From Cinclus cinclus (lineage: Eukaryota; Chordata; Aves; Passeriformes; Cinclidae), in contig NC_085052.1 in NCBI RefSeq assembly GCF_963662255.1, forward strand, positions 11,739,807 to 11,803,806: 64,000 nt of DNA, given 5' to 3'. The notes beneath the pieces were generated by a model. The model had not been told where the DNA came from. It saw nothing but the letters and a program-made list of their open reading frames with translations, and did not search any database. Positions 1 to 14,649 of the stretch are shown here, in pieces. The first letter of the stretch is position 1; every line of letters begins with the position of its first letter. Made by a program: the position numbers and the translations under genes.

Positions 1-3000
1 ATCATCAAGAATTAATTTTTAATCAAACCATAATTAGTAGCTTCAGCTGATCACTAGAATTAAGACAAACAAGTCAGAGTTGAAGCTGTTTTCAGACTTT
101 TGCTTTATCAGAAAATTATCTCACTGCCAGATTGAGAGTTTTATGATTTTCTTTTGATAATTTTACTATTTGTTTGAATATAGGACTTAAAATAATCTCC
201 AAGCTCTCCACGTGGGAAGTTTTTCTTATAATCTTGCTTCTAATCATTTAACATCTGTAACAAGTTTTAGTTCACTGGAGCTCACAGCCAGTGTTACTCC
301 TGCTCGCCTCTTTTCCCAATGAAACATTTGGAGTAAAAGTTCACTCTGGAGCCTTCTACAGACAGAGACACCACTGAGTCTTTTGGTGTAACATAGCACC
401 AAGTCATTCTGTTTACTCACACTCTGCAGACTAGTGTACATACACAGATAGTACACTCTAGTACACTCCTTTTTTTCTTTCTTATCATTTTTTTTTTTTT
501 ATAGAGTGGCTCAGTCAACCCACAGTTCCTTGGAGTTAAGTTACAAAACAAAATTGGGATCTGCTTTGCCCAGAGTTTTTTAGCCAGATCAGATACAAGA
601 TGGCTACAGCTGTTTGCTAACCCAGCACAGCCATTCATTATGGTAAAACAAGAAAAAAAACAGTGCATCGGATTTGAGCATGGAAAATTCTGTCCTGGCT
701 AACTGGATATCAACAAGTCAACAAAATAATAAAGAAAGAAAAATGACAATTTCTTTGGGCTTCAAGAACCCTTCAACAAACGCCTTCTGACATGTTACTA
801 GGGAAACTACATAGTCATAGAAATGCAATGTGGCATGGTTATTAAGTTTAAAAAACTTGCTGTCAAAAAAGTAAAGAATATTATTAAAAACTCTACATTT
901 CATATAATGGAAGGCATTAAAAGACCTGCACTAAGACAATTTATTTTATGCATTTATTGCAGAAGGTGATGATGTATTACAGATGTAACTTAACTGTCAT
1001 TTAAAGTGTAAACATCATACCAGCTCAAATATATGGCCCATTTGAGAAAAGGTTCTGTATAATTTGATACTACAATGTGAGCCATATTCAAATTTCATAA
1101 TAAGCACAGCTAAATAGCCAGAGGGGAAAGATTTAATTAAACTAGATGAATGAAGCATCCTCACCCCTTTCCATTCTTTGCCCTCCTAAAATGAACGACT
1201 AATGCAGAATACTTTGTATCTTTTAAGGGAAAAATATAAACTATATAGGCAGTTTAAGATTCAGTGTTTCACAAACAGATGCAGTTGTAACAGAGGGCAA
1301 GGAAATGAGACAATACATGAATGCCACTGAAAATGGCAACAGCTCTTGCAAAACTATCAAAGCATATATTCTCTGTTGCATCATGCATACTCTAGTCTGT
1401 TAAAAAGAAACTTCCTCTATTTCTGAAGGAGTAAAAGAAAGAAGTAGCTTTAGAAAGTTTTAACTAAAAAAGCTGCACATCATTATCTCTCACTTTTAAG
1501 TAAAATTGTTACAGAAACAAATTCATTTTCTATTTATGATATTCATATATTTTTTTTTTAATTTAGAATTCTAGAAGGGAGTAATTGGTCCCTTACACAC
1601 ACATCTCTCAGGCAATCTAACAGAAACCAACTGCAAAGACAGCAACAGCAACAAAGAAATCAACAGTTAAGCCAGTGTCATTTAGCACTCTGTAACACAA
1701 GCAAGTTATTTTCAAGTCAGTCCTACCATAATAAGTTTTAATAATTCTAAAATTCACTCTGCTGGTATATGTTATTTAATGCCAGTAGTATACGACTTGC
1801 CACTAGTTTCTCCTGTGTTGTAAATCCTGACCCTAATGTTACACAGCACCTCCCAAGCACAAAATGAAATTTCAAAAGATGCCTCACATTTTAGATGTGC
1901 TGGCTACCTTTGTGCTGCAAGTATGATATCTCAAGAGATGAGAAAGAGCCTTCTCAATAAATATTTGGTATTCCTTGACAACTGGCTATTCAAGTACCAC
2001 AAAAATAGCATCCTGGCTTCTGTAAATGAACTTCATTCATATTCAACACAGTAGTGAAATATGCTGCTTTCTGATGCTGCCTTTCAGATTAACTGTTTGG
2101 TTTGTTGGGGTTTTTTTAATAGCTGAATTCAAGAAACTAACCAATTATGAAAATTGACTACTCTGAGAAACTACATGAATGCACATCCTATTACTTATCA
2201 GCAGATTTCAAAGGAAATTTTTAATTTAGAAGCATGCTGCAGATGATATTTTAAAAATGCTCATTTTTTATGCACTTGCTGTTTGACATTTTACTGATTA
2301 GTGTATTTTTTCAGAATTTACCTAGAATGCTACTGATAAACACAAATATCCATGGGAATAACTGCATTACTTGATAAAATTATTTTTTAGAAATCTACAT
2401 GAACAAATCAAGACAAAATTCTTAAAGTCTTTGAAAAGCTCAATGCACAAAACATGCAAAGGAAAACCAACTGCTTTACTCAGATATTTGCAACTAACAA
2501 ACTTTCATCAATACAAGGTTTTCACGTAACATTGGAACATTGTTCTTCCTCTGACAGAACTGCTGAGAGTTATGATAACATCAAACAGTTAAGCACACAA
2601 GATGTTCAGGAGGAAGCACTGTTCTTGCCTCCTAACAGTGTGGCAGTGTTACTTTTCATGGAATTATGGAAGCTTTATTTTGTCCATTTCCCCAAGAAGT
2701 GATGTTTCACAGCTCTAAGGAGAAGGTCTTGTTAAGGCAAAACTTTGTCTCTTAATTCTTCTTCTCCCTGTCTCCCTCATGTTTATTATTTTAACTTATT
2801 ATTAGGCTGAAAGCTTTTTGAGGCAGAGGACTATCTCTTGTTGTATATTTGTACAGTGAGAGAGAATGAAGAATTCCTTTCCCTTTGGAAAATTATCCAA
2901 GCCATTTCTTGCTTCAAAACACCCTACACACTCTGAAATTCAATTCAGTTTCTGTACTTTCCTCATACAAGATTCAGTACCAAATATGAACTCTTAAAAG

Positions 3001-3380
3001 GTTTTCAATCTTTTCTAGCAGCACACCTAAAGTAGAAAAGAGAATTGCCACCTGAATTAAAACTGGGATCATAGGCTTATAGTTAATTTGCAGTTAAATA
3101 CATGCTAACAAAATGCACCTAGCTTGGATATCAGTGGTGCTAAGGGGCAGAACCACTGGCTGATAAAAACTCCATCAGCATTTCCCACAAGTACATTTTT
3201 ATTAGTAGTTGCTAACAGCAAATGGCTCCTACAATAAGAACAAGTATTTGTTCTTTTGTCCTGACAAAAAGCGTTCAGCTGACATACCTTAACAACTCCA
3301 GAATATTAATATGCCACCCTTTTACAGCTATTCAAACCAACGTGACACTGTCCCATCAAATTTCCCTTATATTAACAGCG

Positions 3381-3608
3381 TCACTTCTCTGGCCCTCTCG
3401 TGAGCTGGTCTGGACAGCCAAGAAGATTACATGGACAATCAGCTTTTGCATGGCTTAGTTCCTTGAACCAGATCAACACGGGGTTGGCAAGCACCAGGCC
3501 TGTCACAAGGAAGGATGTGGGAAGGCCAATACACTGCCAGAACCCTGCCTGCGTGGACCTGCACCATCGGAAACTGCTGTGGAAAAGAGTCACATAAGAC
3601 CCTGACAC
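3381..3608 (-). other. Unidentified GC-richer patch with a 75-codon open frame inside SLK intron 1
   Basis: This stretch is visibly richer in G and C than the surrounding intron. It is open for 75 codons on the minus strand (ATG at 3608, stop at 3381) and for 65 codons on the opposite strand (3400-3597). The minus-strand peptide is unusually rich in Cys, Trp and Phe and contains a hydrophobic stretch around residues 31-47. I do not recognise it. It could be a worn retrotransposon or retrocopy fragment, a conserved non-coding element or chance. I do not claim a gene. Confidence 0.2.
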
Positions 3609-6007
3609 TCATCATTTCAATGCCACTCCTGCACTTACTAAATCACTTTGGACAACAATGTGCTGTTGACTGTTTCACTTAGTAAATGTAATAGTTCCAC
3701 ACTGTTTTAGTACTTTGTAGGGATTCAGGAGAATCATCTTTATATTGCACAAGTGAGGTCCTATATCGGGCCACTAAAAACTACAAATTTACAACAGCAT
3801 CAATAAACACTGAAACAGACACCACAAATAGTAGAGGAAATAAGAGCTCCTTTTTTTTTTTATATTTCACTTTCAGGTGCTAAGGCCAGCATGTGGGTTG
3901 GTTTTTTTATTCAAATGCAACATACAAAATCAACAGCCAGTTTACTGGGTTCTTATGCTGGCCAGAACACCTGTATTTGCTACCAAGAGATAGTTTGAAA
4001 TTCCTGATATAGTTCAAGAGCAAAGGAGACATTGTCAGGTACCCCAGCTATCCCTGTCAATTTGAAACACTTGTCAGTATTGTTTAAATGGTGATTTTTA
4101 AGCTTTCACTCTTTCCTTCCCAGAGAGATGAAAAACAGCAGACAGGTTACTTTTAAACTTGGGTTAGTACACTCCCCTAATAGCAAAAACTAGTTGGAAA
4201 GAGTGAAAAAATGTGGCTTAACTCTGAGAGTATCAATTTCTCCACATTACTGGCATGATTTGAGTTTATTTTTGGGGATAATTCCTGTTCAAACTATCAT
4301 TCTGACTATATCCCCCCACGATGATCACAGCTCAGAGTGTGCTATAGCTGCACAGACCTGAGCTTCTGACCCTTGACTATCCAGCAATAAATAGCAGAAC
4401 TGCTTGCCTGGATGGTGAATTGAAAGATTTGTGGCATCCACAGAAGTTAAGCAAGTAAGAGAATGAGGACAATAAAAATTATTAGAGAGCCAAGCAGTTG
4501 TCTTATAATAAGCAGATTTAAAAGGCTGGGCCTCTTCAATTCAAACAGGAAAAGCTGAAGGTGGGGCAGGAACATGACTGAACTTTACAAAATAAAAAGA
4601 GGCAGCCCTATGAATTGAATAAATCCTGATAGAGACAATGGTTGTGAAGGAGATGAGGGTTAACTGCAACATTTTATTTTTTGCTGAGGCACTCAATTAA
4701 CATTTCTCCATTATGGTTTTACTGCCTTTTGATTACAAAGGTACTAACTCTTTTCCTGGTAAAATACTATTTAGAAATACAAGTGAAAAGTTTTCTTCTA
4801 CAATGCACAGTCTGGATGGATGAAAGAAAACCTTTGTTTTTACAGCATAAATCTTTTTCAGGAGAACATTAACTAGGAGATAAAGAAAGAATAAAATCCT
4901 GTATAAAAAGTATTGCCAAATTATTACACTATCATTGACAAAGTTACAGTAACTTTCCTCAAAACACTTTCTGAATCACAGCAATGACTAAACATTTCTA
5001 GAGACAAAACCCAGTTCCTTAAAGTCCTCCTTAAATGAGAAGTCTCAGATCTAAAATGCCATTCAAAGAGAGATGAAGAAAGCAAAGGAACAGTCTTCTC
5101 CCAACTCGTTACTAAATTAGATGGATTAAAACCCAATTCTGCCCTAGGATGAGGCTTCACCATTGCTTCCCTACCAAGTAAACCAACTGTGATGTAGGCA
5201 TGATTTCAGTTCTGGGGTAATGGCTCCCCAACAAAAAAACTTCACTTTCTGTTCACCCACTCATTTTGAATAACTGCATTATTGCAACTTCAGAAAAATT
5301 CTTCGTAAAATAAAAAAGTTGATTTATTCACGACGACATCCTTAGTTTTCAAATTTTCTGAAACAACAGATAAATTTCCAGGATGGACACTTAAAGGTAA
5401 CAGTCAGTCCTCTGTAGTAACAAGAGATTTAGCAAATTTTAAACACTAATCAAGAAATTGATTTGACTATTGCAGTGTGGTCTTATGTTTTTGTGGAGAA
5501 GAACATGAGGAGAAAAAGTAAGTAAAATTTGAAAATCATATCATAGAATAGCATGCCTCAGGTAGTCAGAATACTCTTAGAGCTACATTTTGTGTGGAAC
5601 TTGATCCAAGCATGAGTCTAGGTTTCAGCAATTTCTTGCTCTAGGCTATAGGCAGTCACCTAATTAGAAAATGGCTAAAAAATGTAAACATGCAAGGTAG
5701 AAGGGAAATACTTCATGTCTCACTTAGCTTCCAAACCACCACTCATGCTTAGCTGCCTTACATTAACCTCTCTATACACACACATGCAACCCCACAAAAT
5801 ACTGAAAAATCCAGCTTTCACCCAAAATGGTTGGGGAAAAAAAAGAAAACAAAACGACTCACATCAAGGACAAATCTATAACTTTAGTATTACAACTTGC
5901 TTTTATATACATTGAGAACTCCTTCAAGAAATGCCAGATCCTCCTAAAACCAAGTATGGCAGTTTAAGCAGGTGAATTAAACATTAAAAGAGTCTTAGAT
6001 GTTTGGG

Positions 6008-6037
6008 TTTTTTTTTTTTTTTGTTTGTTTGTTTTTT
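6008..6037. repeat. T tract followed by (GTTT)n
   Basis: A run of 15 T at 6008-6022 is followed by GTTT units to about 6037. It is a simple low-complexity repeat. It could be the reverse complement of an old poly(A) tail on the minus strand, but no retroelement body is recognisable beside it. Confidence 0.8.
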
Positions 6038-6477
6038 GCTTTAGGTAAATCTTCTGCTACATATAGTTCAGTTGGTTTGTGTCATGAGTGTAGAATACAT
6101 TCACTAGAAAATCTGAAGTGCCAGTGGAAAATTAACATTTCCAGTAAAGCCTTCATTTTCTGTTGAAGTGTGAATACCATTACAAAGTTGTCTGAGGTAG
6201 CCTACTACCTTTTATTGAATATTACTTAGACAATTTTTATTGCCTGACATCCTTGAAACATATTCCACTGGTACTGGGTCTTTCTCTCTAAAAAAAATTC
6301 ATTCCCATTTGTAAGTGGAGAAACTGTCCACATGAAATATTCGAGACATATCTGAGACTTAAAATTTCTTTCAAGCATTCCATACTGTAATCATGTTATA
6401 AAGTCATTAAATATGAACAAGAAAGGGTATTTTGTATGGCTTTGGAGAAAAATTATAAAACATCACTTTTTTTTACT

Positions 6478-6527
6478 CTGTGCTATTAAATCAATCTGCT
6501 TTCTGTGCTATTAATTCCATCTGCTTT
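6478..6527. repeat. Tandem duplication, 2 x 25 bp
   Basis: Two adjacent 25-bp copies (6478-6502 and 6503-6527) both begin CTGTGCTATTA and end TCTGCTTT. They differ at two positions in the middle. It lies in SLK intron 1 and probably arose by replication slippage. Confidence 0.85.
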
Positions 6528-7461
6528 GTTTCATGGCTGAAACTGCAAGTTTCATGACTTTTCCATCGCTAAACATAGAAAACTGGAACAGTCCAAACAT
6601 AATCAAAAGAAAAGATAGCACAAGCATTGTAGTTGGGTAATTTGGCAGCTACTGTAAAATAAGATAATAAGCAAAAGAGGCGAGACACTATGAATTTGTC
6701 AACTGTGTATACTCTGAATATAATTAAAGGTTATTGGGGAAGCACAAAGAAGCAAAGACTAGAAGTATTTATAAATGACACATCAGCCACTAGGGTCTCA
6801 AGGAATGTATTTAAAATCTCAAATCAGAGAGTTTAATTACAGACTCCTCTTGAATACAGGCACAACTGTCATCGAAGGAAAATTATGTTTACAACCTTAG
6901 GAGATTCTCAAAACATGGGTCATGGCCCATGAAACATGGAATTAATAAGCACGTTCAATTTAAACAATGACAAAAAACAAAAAGAAATCCCAAACCAGGA
7001 ATTGGGATATTTGCAAATGCAAACCAAACAAATTATTTTAAAATACTGTTTACAGGGGTCAAAACTGGGATTTGAGTCATTACCAAATGAAACTTTTCAA
7101 CTATTGCTCTGCAACACTGGAGTGTATTACTACTTGGAGGACTGTAGACCTGGAGGACCCTGCCAATGATTTAAGGTTTAACCACATTGTCTACAAAACC
7201 ATTAACAAACCCCAAAAACCAACAAAACTCCCTCCAAAATCCATAGCAGAATTATTTAATTAGAAGGACTGCACATGACTTAAGATAGAATTATTTTACC
7301 AAGTCAGAACATCTTAAAGAAGCTTCATTCTGCAATCTGTTTGACTTGAAATAGTCACATTTAGCTTATGCCTGAAATCTGAAGTTTTACTTTCCAGACA
7401 AGAAACCACAGTCCAAACAGTTACACAGTTAGCTAGGAAATATGAACTATCAGATGACATG

Positions 7462-7493
7462 AAAAAAAAAAAAACAAAAAAAAACAAAAAAAC
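7462..7493. repeat. A-rich tract interrupted by C
   Basis: A runs of about 12, 9 and 7 bases are separated by single C bases, in SLK intron 1. It is a simple repeat with no recognisable element body beside it. Confidence 0.75.
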
Positions 7494-10400
7494 CCACGGA
7501 ATTTAATAAACATCAATAAAATCAAATAATGATTTCCTATTTCCTTAGAGTTTTAAACAGTTTACATAACTATGTTCACACCTCTGAAAAGATCCTGACT
7601 GCCTTACCAAGAACTGATCATAAGCATTCTATAATTACCCTCCAGACTTGTCTGTAGTTTTAGTTCCAAATGCAACAGACAATAAATTACTCATAAGTTA
7701 AGTATTGTGAAGCTGACTTCAAGCCAAGTGATGCAAATATGCCCAAAAAGTGAGAGATGTGTGCTATTCTCCTTTTGACTATTTCCTTGCTACAGACAAA
7801 AAGCAAAAGTAAGTTACAAGTAGCCATTTCAGTAAGAAAGTCATCTCAGTCTGCAATTTACAGATGACTTTCTGACACTACCATTTCCTCCGAAAACTCA
7901 GCTGGAGTGACAATAGGTGTAAAGAGCTCTGTAAAGCTTTCCCCTTGACAGATTTCCCAGAGTTTTAAACAGCCATACTGCCTTTTGCTTTTCTGTTATC
8001 TTCTAATCAGGATAAAACTGCAATAGTGTGGAAATGAAGATAACATTGTGGGGCAGGCACCAAGCTGATCAGCAAGATTACAATCGTTTGCCATCTATGA
8101 ACTGTCATGTATCTTTTTTCATCATTCACAGCAGCCCAACCATACTCAGGCTACTTTTACAGAGATTACTGTTCATAGCAATCTTTAAGTAAAGTTGTAG
8201 TTCTATTTTACTTAGACTAAATATTTAAAATGTCATATGGCACCCTATACATTACTCTCCATTACTCTCTTGAGAGTAAATCAACTCTCATTTTCTCCTC
8301 TATCTACTAATGCCTCAATGGCTAAACAAAGCAACGTAGCACTTAAGAGAATATTATTAATTCACATCTCCTGAGGGCAACAGCACATTTTACTGTTCCA
8401 GTTTAATGAGAGGTCAACTTATATAGTCAATTATGAATGAAAATAAATTAGAAGAAAACATATTTGGTACAGTAAACAATTTTAATCAAAACTGCCAAGA
8501 GTTCTGCACCACTGATTCATTCTGCATTTAACTTCAATTTAGAACATTTACACCTGATATTTCTTTCCAGGTCTGGGCTCATGGCAGAGTCACACTTGGA
8601 ACTTGTTTGTGAAACACCGTGCTTGACTGGAAACTTTCAAACATGAATTTATCTTCCAACTAGTGCCAAACATGCAGGACTTCAGACAAACTCAAGCAAC
8701 ATCATTCCCCAGGGGACTATATGATTCATAAAGGAATGTCCATAAAGTTTCAACAGCTCAACCAAATTCTTCTAAAGAATTAGTGGTAATAATGACACCA
8801 CCTAAATAAAAAGATGAAGAACAGAAAAAACAAAGGCTATCTGTGCTTCAAGCGAAGTGGTCAAAATCTGTTGCTGGGATTCCTAGGTTACCAATGTAAA
8901 AGATATCCACCCTAGGAAGCAGCATGGTACACTACTATCATCTGGATTACCTCAAATTGAAATATCCCACTGCAGAACAGTGTGCTGTAAAACCAAAGAA
9001 ATTACAAAGTATAAATTCTCCTTGCTCTGTCTTTAATTTGTTTATAGGTCAGACTAATGAATGCATTTTCTAGGATTAGAAAGCAAGTTATTATGTTAGT
9101 GGTACACAAAAAAAGTACTTCTAAGCAGCTACTAGCAGTTCATATTTAGACATTAAAAGGAATTAAGAACACAATCATTAAACGATATAATTGGTCCAGT
9201 CTTATTAAATCACTACTACTTAAAAATTCTATTTGTTTCTACTTGCTGTAGAAGACATTAAGGCAAAACCAAACTGTCCTGTAAGTCATATAGGTACATT
9301 ATAGATAAAATGGTTTCAACTGCAGATACAGAAGCTTAACTTAAATGAAGCAACATCATTGGATTATTTGACTTGCAGAAGCAACACCAGCCAGAGATAA
9401 GATGGTGCTGGCCACTACTGCCAACAGAAGTAACTATCAACACTTAATGTAGTTATACTTTTCAGAAGATAATGCACTTGGGTAATGCTGTTCACCATTA
9501 ATATGGTTATCAGCTTGCACGAAATTTCTTGTCTGAACCTAAAGAAAAAACAGATTTTTTTAACCAAGCATCAATTGATTGCTCAGAGCTGGAAAACTTG
9601 TGCTAGTAACTTCACATGACATTTTCGTTTAATTTTCTGAACTCCTATGAGAATTTTGCATACACAATGCTTCCGACATGTTAGCTTTAGTGTAATGAAT
9701 GATATTCTAAAGGGGCAGAACACTGCAGTTCAAAGAAAGAGGCATGAATGAAATTCAAAGCCATACAAGTCCAAGGGATTCCGTAATAATAACTGAAATA
9801 TATATACACTATATACTATCCCTATATACACATACCATATAGAGTTACTGTCTTATATTGTATAGTGCCACATATGTTTTACCTCTATAGAATCTGTTCC
9901 CACAGAAGACTAAAAATTAGTACACTTGTGCAGATGGTACCCATATTAATCATAATCATGGCCAAAAGTACATTAATTTCTTGGAGGACTATCTTCTAGT
10001 AAAGGGCTCAGAGATGGCAACAACTAGACACTATGAAAATGCCTTTCTGTAATATAAGTTTTCTGTTATGAGGGTACAATGTTCTTACTGCTAAAAGAGG
10101 CTGGCAAATTTTACTGAAATGTAGGCCCAAGACTTGGTTTATTTCAAAGGGTTAACTGAGGAAGATAAACATCATTAATGAAAATGCAGATATCTGTTGC
10201 AAGAAAGAGCCAAGGATCACATCAGGCATTTGAAAGGTCTGTTTTCACATCATCTGAACATTTACTTCTGGGAATTCAGAAAATAGTTTAAAGCTGATGA
10301 AAGTCATTAACACACTGATCTACCTTAAAGCAGTATTTACAATGTGCACAGAATTGTGATTTGACACAATAGGGTACTAGAACACACAAAACAGCAACAT

Positions 10401-11509
10401 GACATAATAATAATACAACTACTTTCTAAAGCAAACTGATTATAATTACAATAAGAGCTCACGTTCTCAGGGCACTTAACCTGATCAAATCAAGAGCAGT
10501 TTCAGACTATCACTCTTGTGTTTTAGGTGTTGTGTCCGACTGCCAAATTTCAAAGTTGAAATCAGCCTCCAGTGCTAATATTATGCGTGTCCAACGTCCA
10601 TCAGAACTCTAGCAGTCCACTCAGTAATTCTAAATAAGCCATGAAAAGCACATAAAAGAGATTGGAAAAAAAAATTCTATCATCAGGAAACTGGAAATTC
10701 TCTTCAAGGGCCATCACCTGACACTGAAGGACTGCAAGGATCTATAAATTGTAAAAGGACAGAAAACTACACCATTATTCATTAGACAAGAGTGAAAAGA
10801 AAACAGCCTAAAAGTGGCCTCTTTGAAGAGCCTGAAAAGGGCCAGAATAAATAGTCCTACACAGCTATAAACCTTTACCATCAGTAATCTGCAATTACAG
10901 AGCTCCTCTCATCACAAGAGACTTGCAACAGCAGTTGAAACAGAGTATTTCTAAACATCACTAAAAAAATCCATTAATACAAATGCATGAATTGTCAGAA
11001 CTCAAAAAGCCTTAGAACATTGCAATAAAAATCTTCAAAGGAAATAAGCTCTTTTAGAAATGTGGCTAAGGTAGTAAAAAAATTAACCAAGATCCTTGTA
11101 CTTGATTGCAAAGAAGGGGAATGAATCACAAGTTTTCAATGCCCTTAAGACTTCTGTACACAAAATTAATCATCACTGGACAGCATTTTTAAGTAAATAA
11201 TTTAATCTGCGAGACTTCCCAGTACTCTCAGAATCATTTAGAGTTGTTTTTGAGTTGTTCTTTAAATATTTGACACTTTGTTCAGCAGATCAGTTGCACA
11301 ACTAAACCCCTCTAATTACCCCTCTATGGGAAATCATAGCATGCAACCAATCTAACCTACTTTTTAGAAATTCAAAGTATACAAAGACTTACTTATATGG
11401 CAATTCCATTTTAACATACATCTGCCAAAACACTGTCACACACAGATCCTAAGATCTTAAACAAAGGCAAATGTACTTCTGGCAAATGTAACTGACACTA
11501 GGGTGATGG

Positions 11510-11563
11510 GGGGGTTGGCAAATAAAACAAAATCCATTACACAAAATGAAAACCCCAACCCCC
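11510..11563. repeat. G-rich/C-rich inverted repeat
   Basis: The arm GGGGGTTGG (11510-11518) is exactly complementary to CCAACCCCC (11555-11563), with a 36-base AT-rich spacer. A 9-bp stem is possible in DNA or in the SLK pre-mRNA. No family is recognised. Confidence 0.6.
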
Positions 11564-13599
11564 ACATTTCCATTACCTAAAGACAAAGGCTTCAGGCATT
11601 CTTGAGAGCTTTGTTCTGGCTTATAGTTTTGAATTCAAAATTCGTGAAGTAATTGAATATCTATTCCTGCAGCTTCTCATTTGGGGTGCATATCCATGAA
11701 CAAACATCCTAACACACCTTTCCTGCTTTCCACACTGTTTCTTGGGAAGCACACTCAGGAACACAAGTATTGTTTGTATCTGTGTGTAAGCCGCCTTCTC
11801 AAACTATATGGAAAGAAAAAGAATGCTGATGAACACATAAAGCAACCTGCTTCTTTTTATTAAATGAGAATTTTTTTCCAGGAATACCACTTGTTAATTC
11901 TTATAAAGGACCAATTTCAACAAGCTGACCAGAGTAACCACATGTAATTCTGCCTATGATCAATTCCAACAGTAAAGTGACATATCAGAAATAAATCTCG
12001 AAGTGAATAACGACATCCAAGTGGAAAACATTCTCCAGTTTGTGTACAGAGTTCACTGAAATGCAAATTTTACCAGCTGCCATGCTCAGACACCTTCCTC
12101 AACCACTATTGCTAATACAGACATGCCTACAGATAAAGTGAGAAGAGGTTTGAGGATGGGAGGGGAAGTGCATGTGGCAGAAAACACATTTAGTATTACG
12201 TCTAAGGCATATAGTCAGAAAATGGGAATCAAAACTGCACTATGAAGCTCGAATTAAAACTTTAACACTCTGCAAGTGCTGTTACAGATCTTATGTTTTT
12301 GTGGTGAGCAGGCTTTATGATAGAGCGACTTCAGACATATTCACAGCCATTAAAAAACAAAAAAACAAAAAAACAAACTCCAAACTTCCAAAATGACATG
12401 AGAACTACCATCTAGACTGTGTATTACACCAGCATCTAAATAAACTAGATGTTCTTAATATAGAACATTGACACAAATTCCTTGGGAGAAATGACCCCAC
12501 CTAACATTCTGAACTTACTGTGGCACTTCTGCTCAAATTTACAAACAGGTGACACCACCACAGTACAATAGAATCTGAAATAATTTCTACCAAAAATAGC
12601 ACAAGTTTCATGAGTACCCAGATTTCATAAACTCTCAAATGCAGTACTCTAAATATAAATGTTTCTTGACCAAATTAGCTCTCAGAAACACAGTAAATGC
12701 CATCCTCTCATGCTATTTTTTTCTTAGTCTCCAGAACCTGCTCCAGAACTTCAATTTATTATCAGTTCCCAATTTTCTCATGCTTATCCATCAGGATGTT
12801 TTTTCCCACTTTATCCGTAAACCAAACATGGAGCATTAACACCCGTTTAGAAAGAGGCAACGTAGTTGAAGGTTTTCCTGAAAGCTGAAGTCTTGTCAAA
12901 CACTTACAGGGTTATATCTATGTCATTGTAGTCTACTTGGCTTGATAAATTCTAGATAAGCATCCTTAAAAACCCTACTTGTACCAGCGCACTTAAAGGT
13001 TTAAAGAGCAAACAACTGAGAGAAGTTAGGAGATCCAACACACGAATCCCATCACACGGGGAAAGCCGAGAGAACACAGCTATTCAATTCAACTCCACAT
13101 GGGAACAAGATGAGAGAATGCCCATTAAAGCGACCACAGCCTGGCTCTGTACACTACACATGAAGCACAGAAGTCAGTTTTACTGGTCATGGGGTTCCTT
13201 CCGTACAGGGAAAAAAAAAAATAAAAAAGTATGAACTGTGAACTTCGGATCGAAGAAAATGCAGTCTTTGTAAGGTTAGAAGCCATACTGTATACAAGTC
13301 CCAAAAAAACCCGAAACACTGAGAAGTGAGCAATCCAGCAGCGGGCAGGGTGGAGCAGAAGGCGGGACAATGACCTAATAGGTCTTTTCTATCTTTAGTT
13401 TCACGAGGCTCCGTGGCCAAGAGGCGCCGGGATCCCCCCGCTCTGCCTCCGGCCGCGTTCCCCCGCGGCGCTCAGCGCCCAGCCAAGTTCTCCCGAACTC
13501 GGCGCTGCCAGCAGGAATCCCGAGGTGCGGGAGCCGGCAGACAGGGAGCCCGAGGCAGCGCTGGAGGCACGAGCAGCGCTCCGAGTCCTTTCTCAGCTA

Positions 13600-14105
<506 letters not shown>

Positions 14106-14476
14106 CTGGGAGGGGGCAGTCGATGCACGCCGGGCAGCGGGGAGCGGTCACGTCCCGCCTCGCAGGACGGGGCGGATGCAGGGAGGGGCGGAGGCTGCCC
14201 CGCTCCAGGCTCTCGGCCGGTGCCCTCGCGGAGCGGAGTCCCGGGGCGGCACAGCGGCGGAAAACGACGCTTCGCTGCCGGCCTCTCTCCCACTCGCTCG
14301 CACCCTCGCCGTCTCGCGGAGCGGGGCCCGGGCGGCTCCGCTTCCTGCGGGGCGGCACCTCCGCCCCCTCCGCCCTCGCTCCCGCCCGCCGCCGGCGCGT
14401 GCGCCCCGCGATCCCGCCCCCCCCCTCTTCCCGCGCTCCCGGAACCGCCTCGCGCCCCTCCCGCCGCTCCGCCGCC

Positions 14477-14488
14477 TGCGCACGCGCG
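14477..14488 (+). promoter_or_regulatory. NRF1 binding site, full consensus match
   Basis: TGCGCACGCGCG fits the NRF1 consensus YGCGCAYGCGCR at every position. NRF1 sites are common in CpG-island and bidirectional promoters of housekeeping genes. It lies between the SLK start codon and the probable STN1 first exon. Confidence 0.7.
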
Positions 14489-14522
14489 GCAGCGCGCGCC
14501 CCCGCCGCTCCCCCTTTTCCCC

Positions 14523-14534
14523 CGCGCGTGCGCA
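14523..14534 (-). promoter_or_regulatory. Second NRF1 binding site
   Basis: The reverse complement, TGCGCACGCGCG, is identical to the first site and lies 46 bp away on the other strand. The surrounding CGTGCGCACG is itself palindromic. Two sites in opposite orientation suit a divergent promoter. Confidence 0.7.
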
Positions 14535-14610
14535 CGCGCCGCACCGGCGGCACGCGTGCGGCCCTCCCCCCCAACGGCTCGGGCTCGGTAACGGCGGGGG
14601 AAGAGGCGGG

Positions 14611-14619
14611 GCTTACCTT
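14611..14619 (-). other. Near-consensus splice donor on the minus strand
   Basis: On the minus strand this reads AAG|GTAAGC, 8 of 9 matches to MAG|GTRAGT, with GT at 14616-14615. It lies about 830 bp upstream of the SLK start codon and just beside the CACGTG box. It may end a non-coding first exon of SLK, for which the candidate acceptor near 14106 is a partner, or belong to an upstream antisense transcript. Use is unproven. Confidence 0.4.
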
Positions 14620-14621
14620 GC

Positions 14622-14630
14622 TCACGTGAC
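14622..14630. promoter_or_regulatory. CACGTG E-box (USF/MiT-TFE type)
   Basis: TCACGTGAC contains the palindromic E-box CACGTG. The flanking bases match nine of ten positions of the CLEAR-type GTCACGTGAC motif. USF or MiT/TFE factors are plausible binders. The position inside the CpG island near the CCAAT box supports a promoter role. Confidence 0.55.
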
Positions 14631-14649
14631 GCGGCCGCGGCGGCACCAG

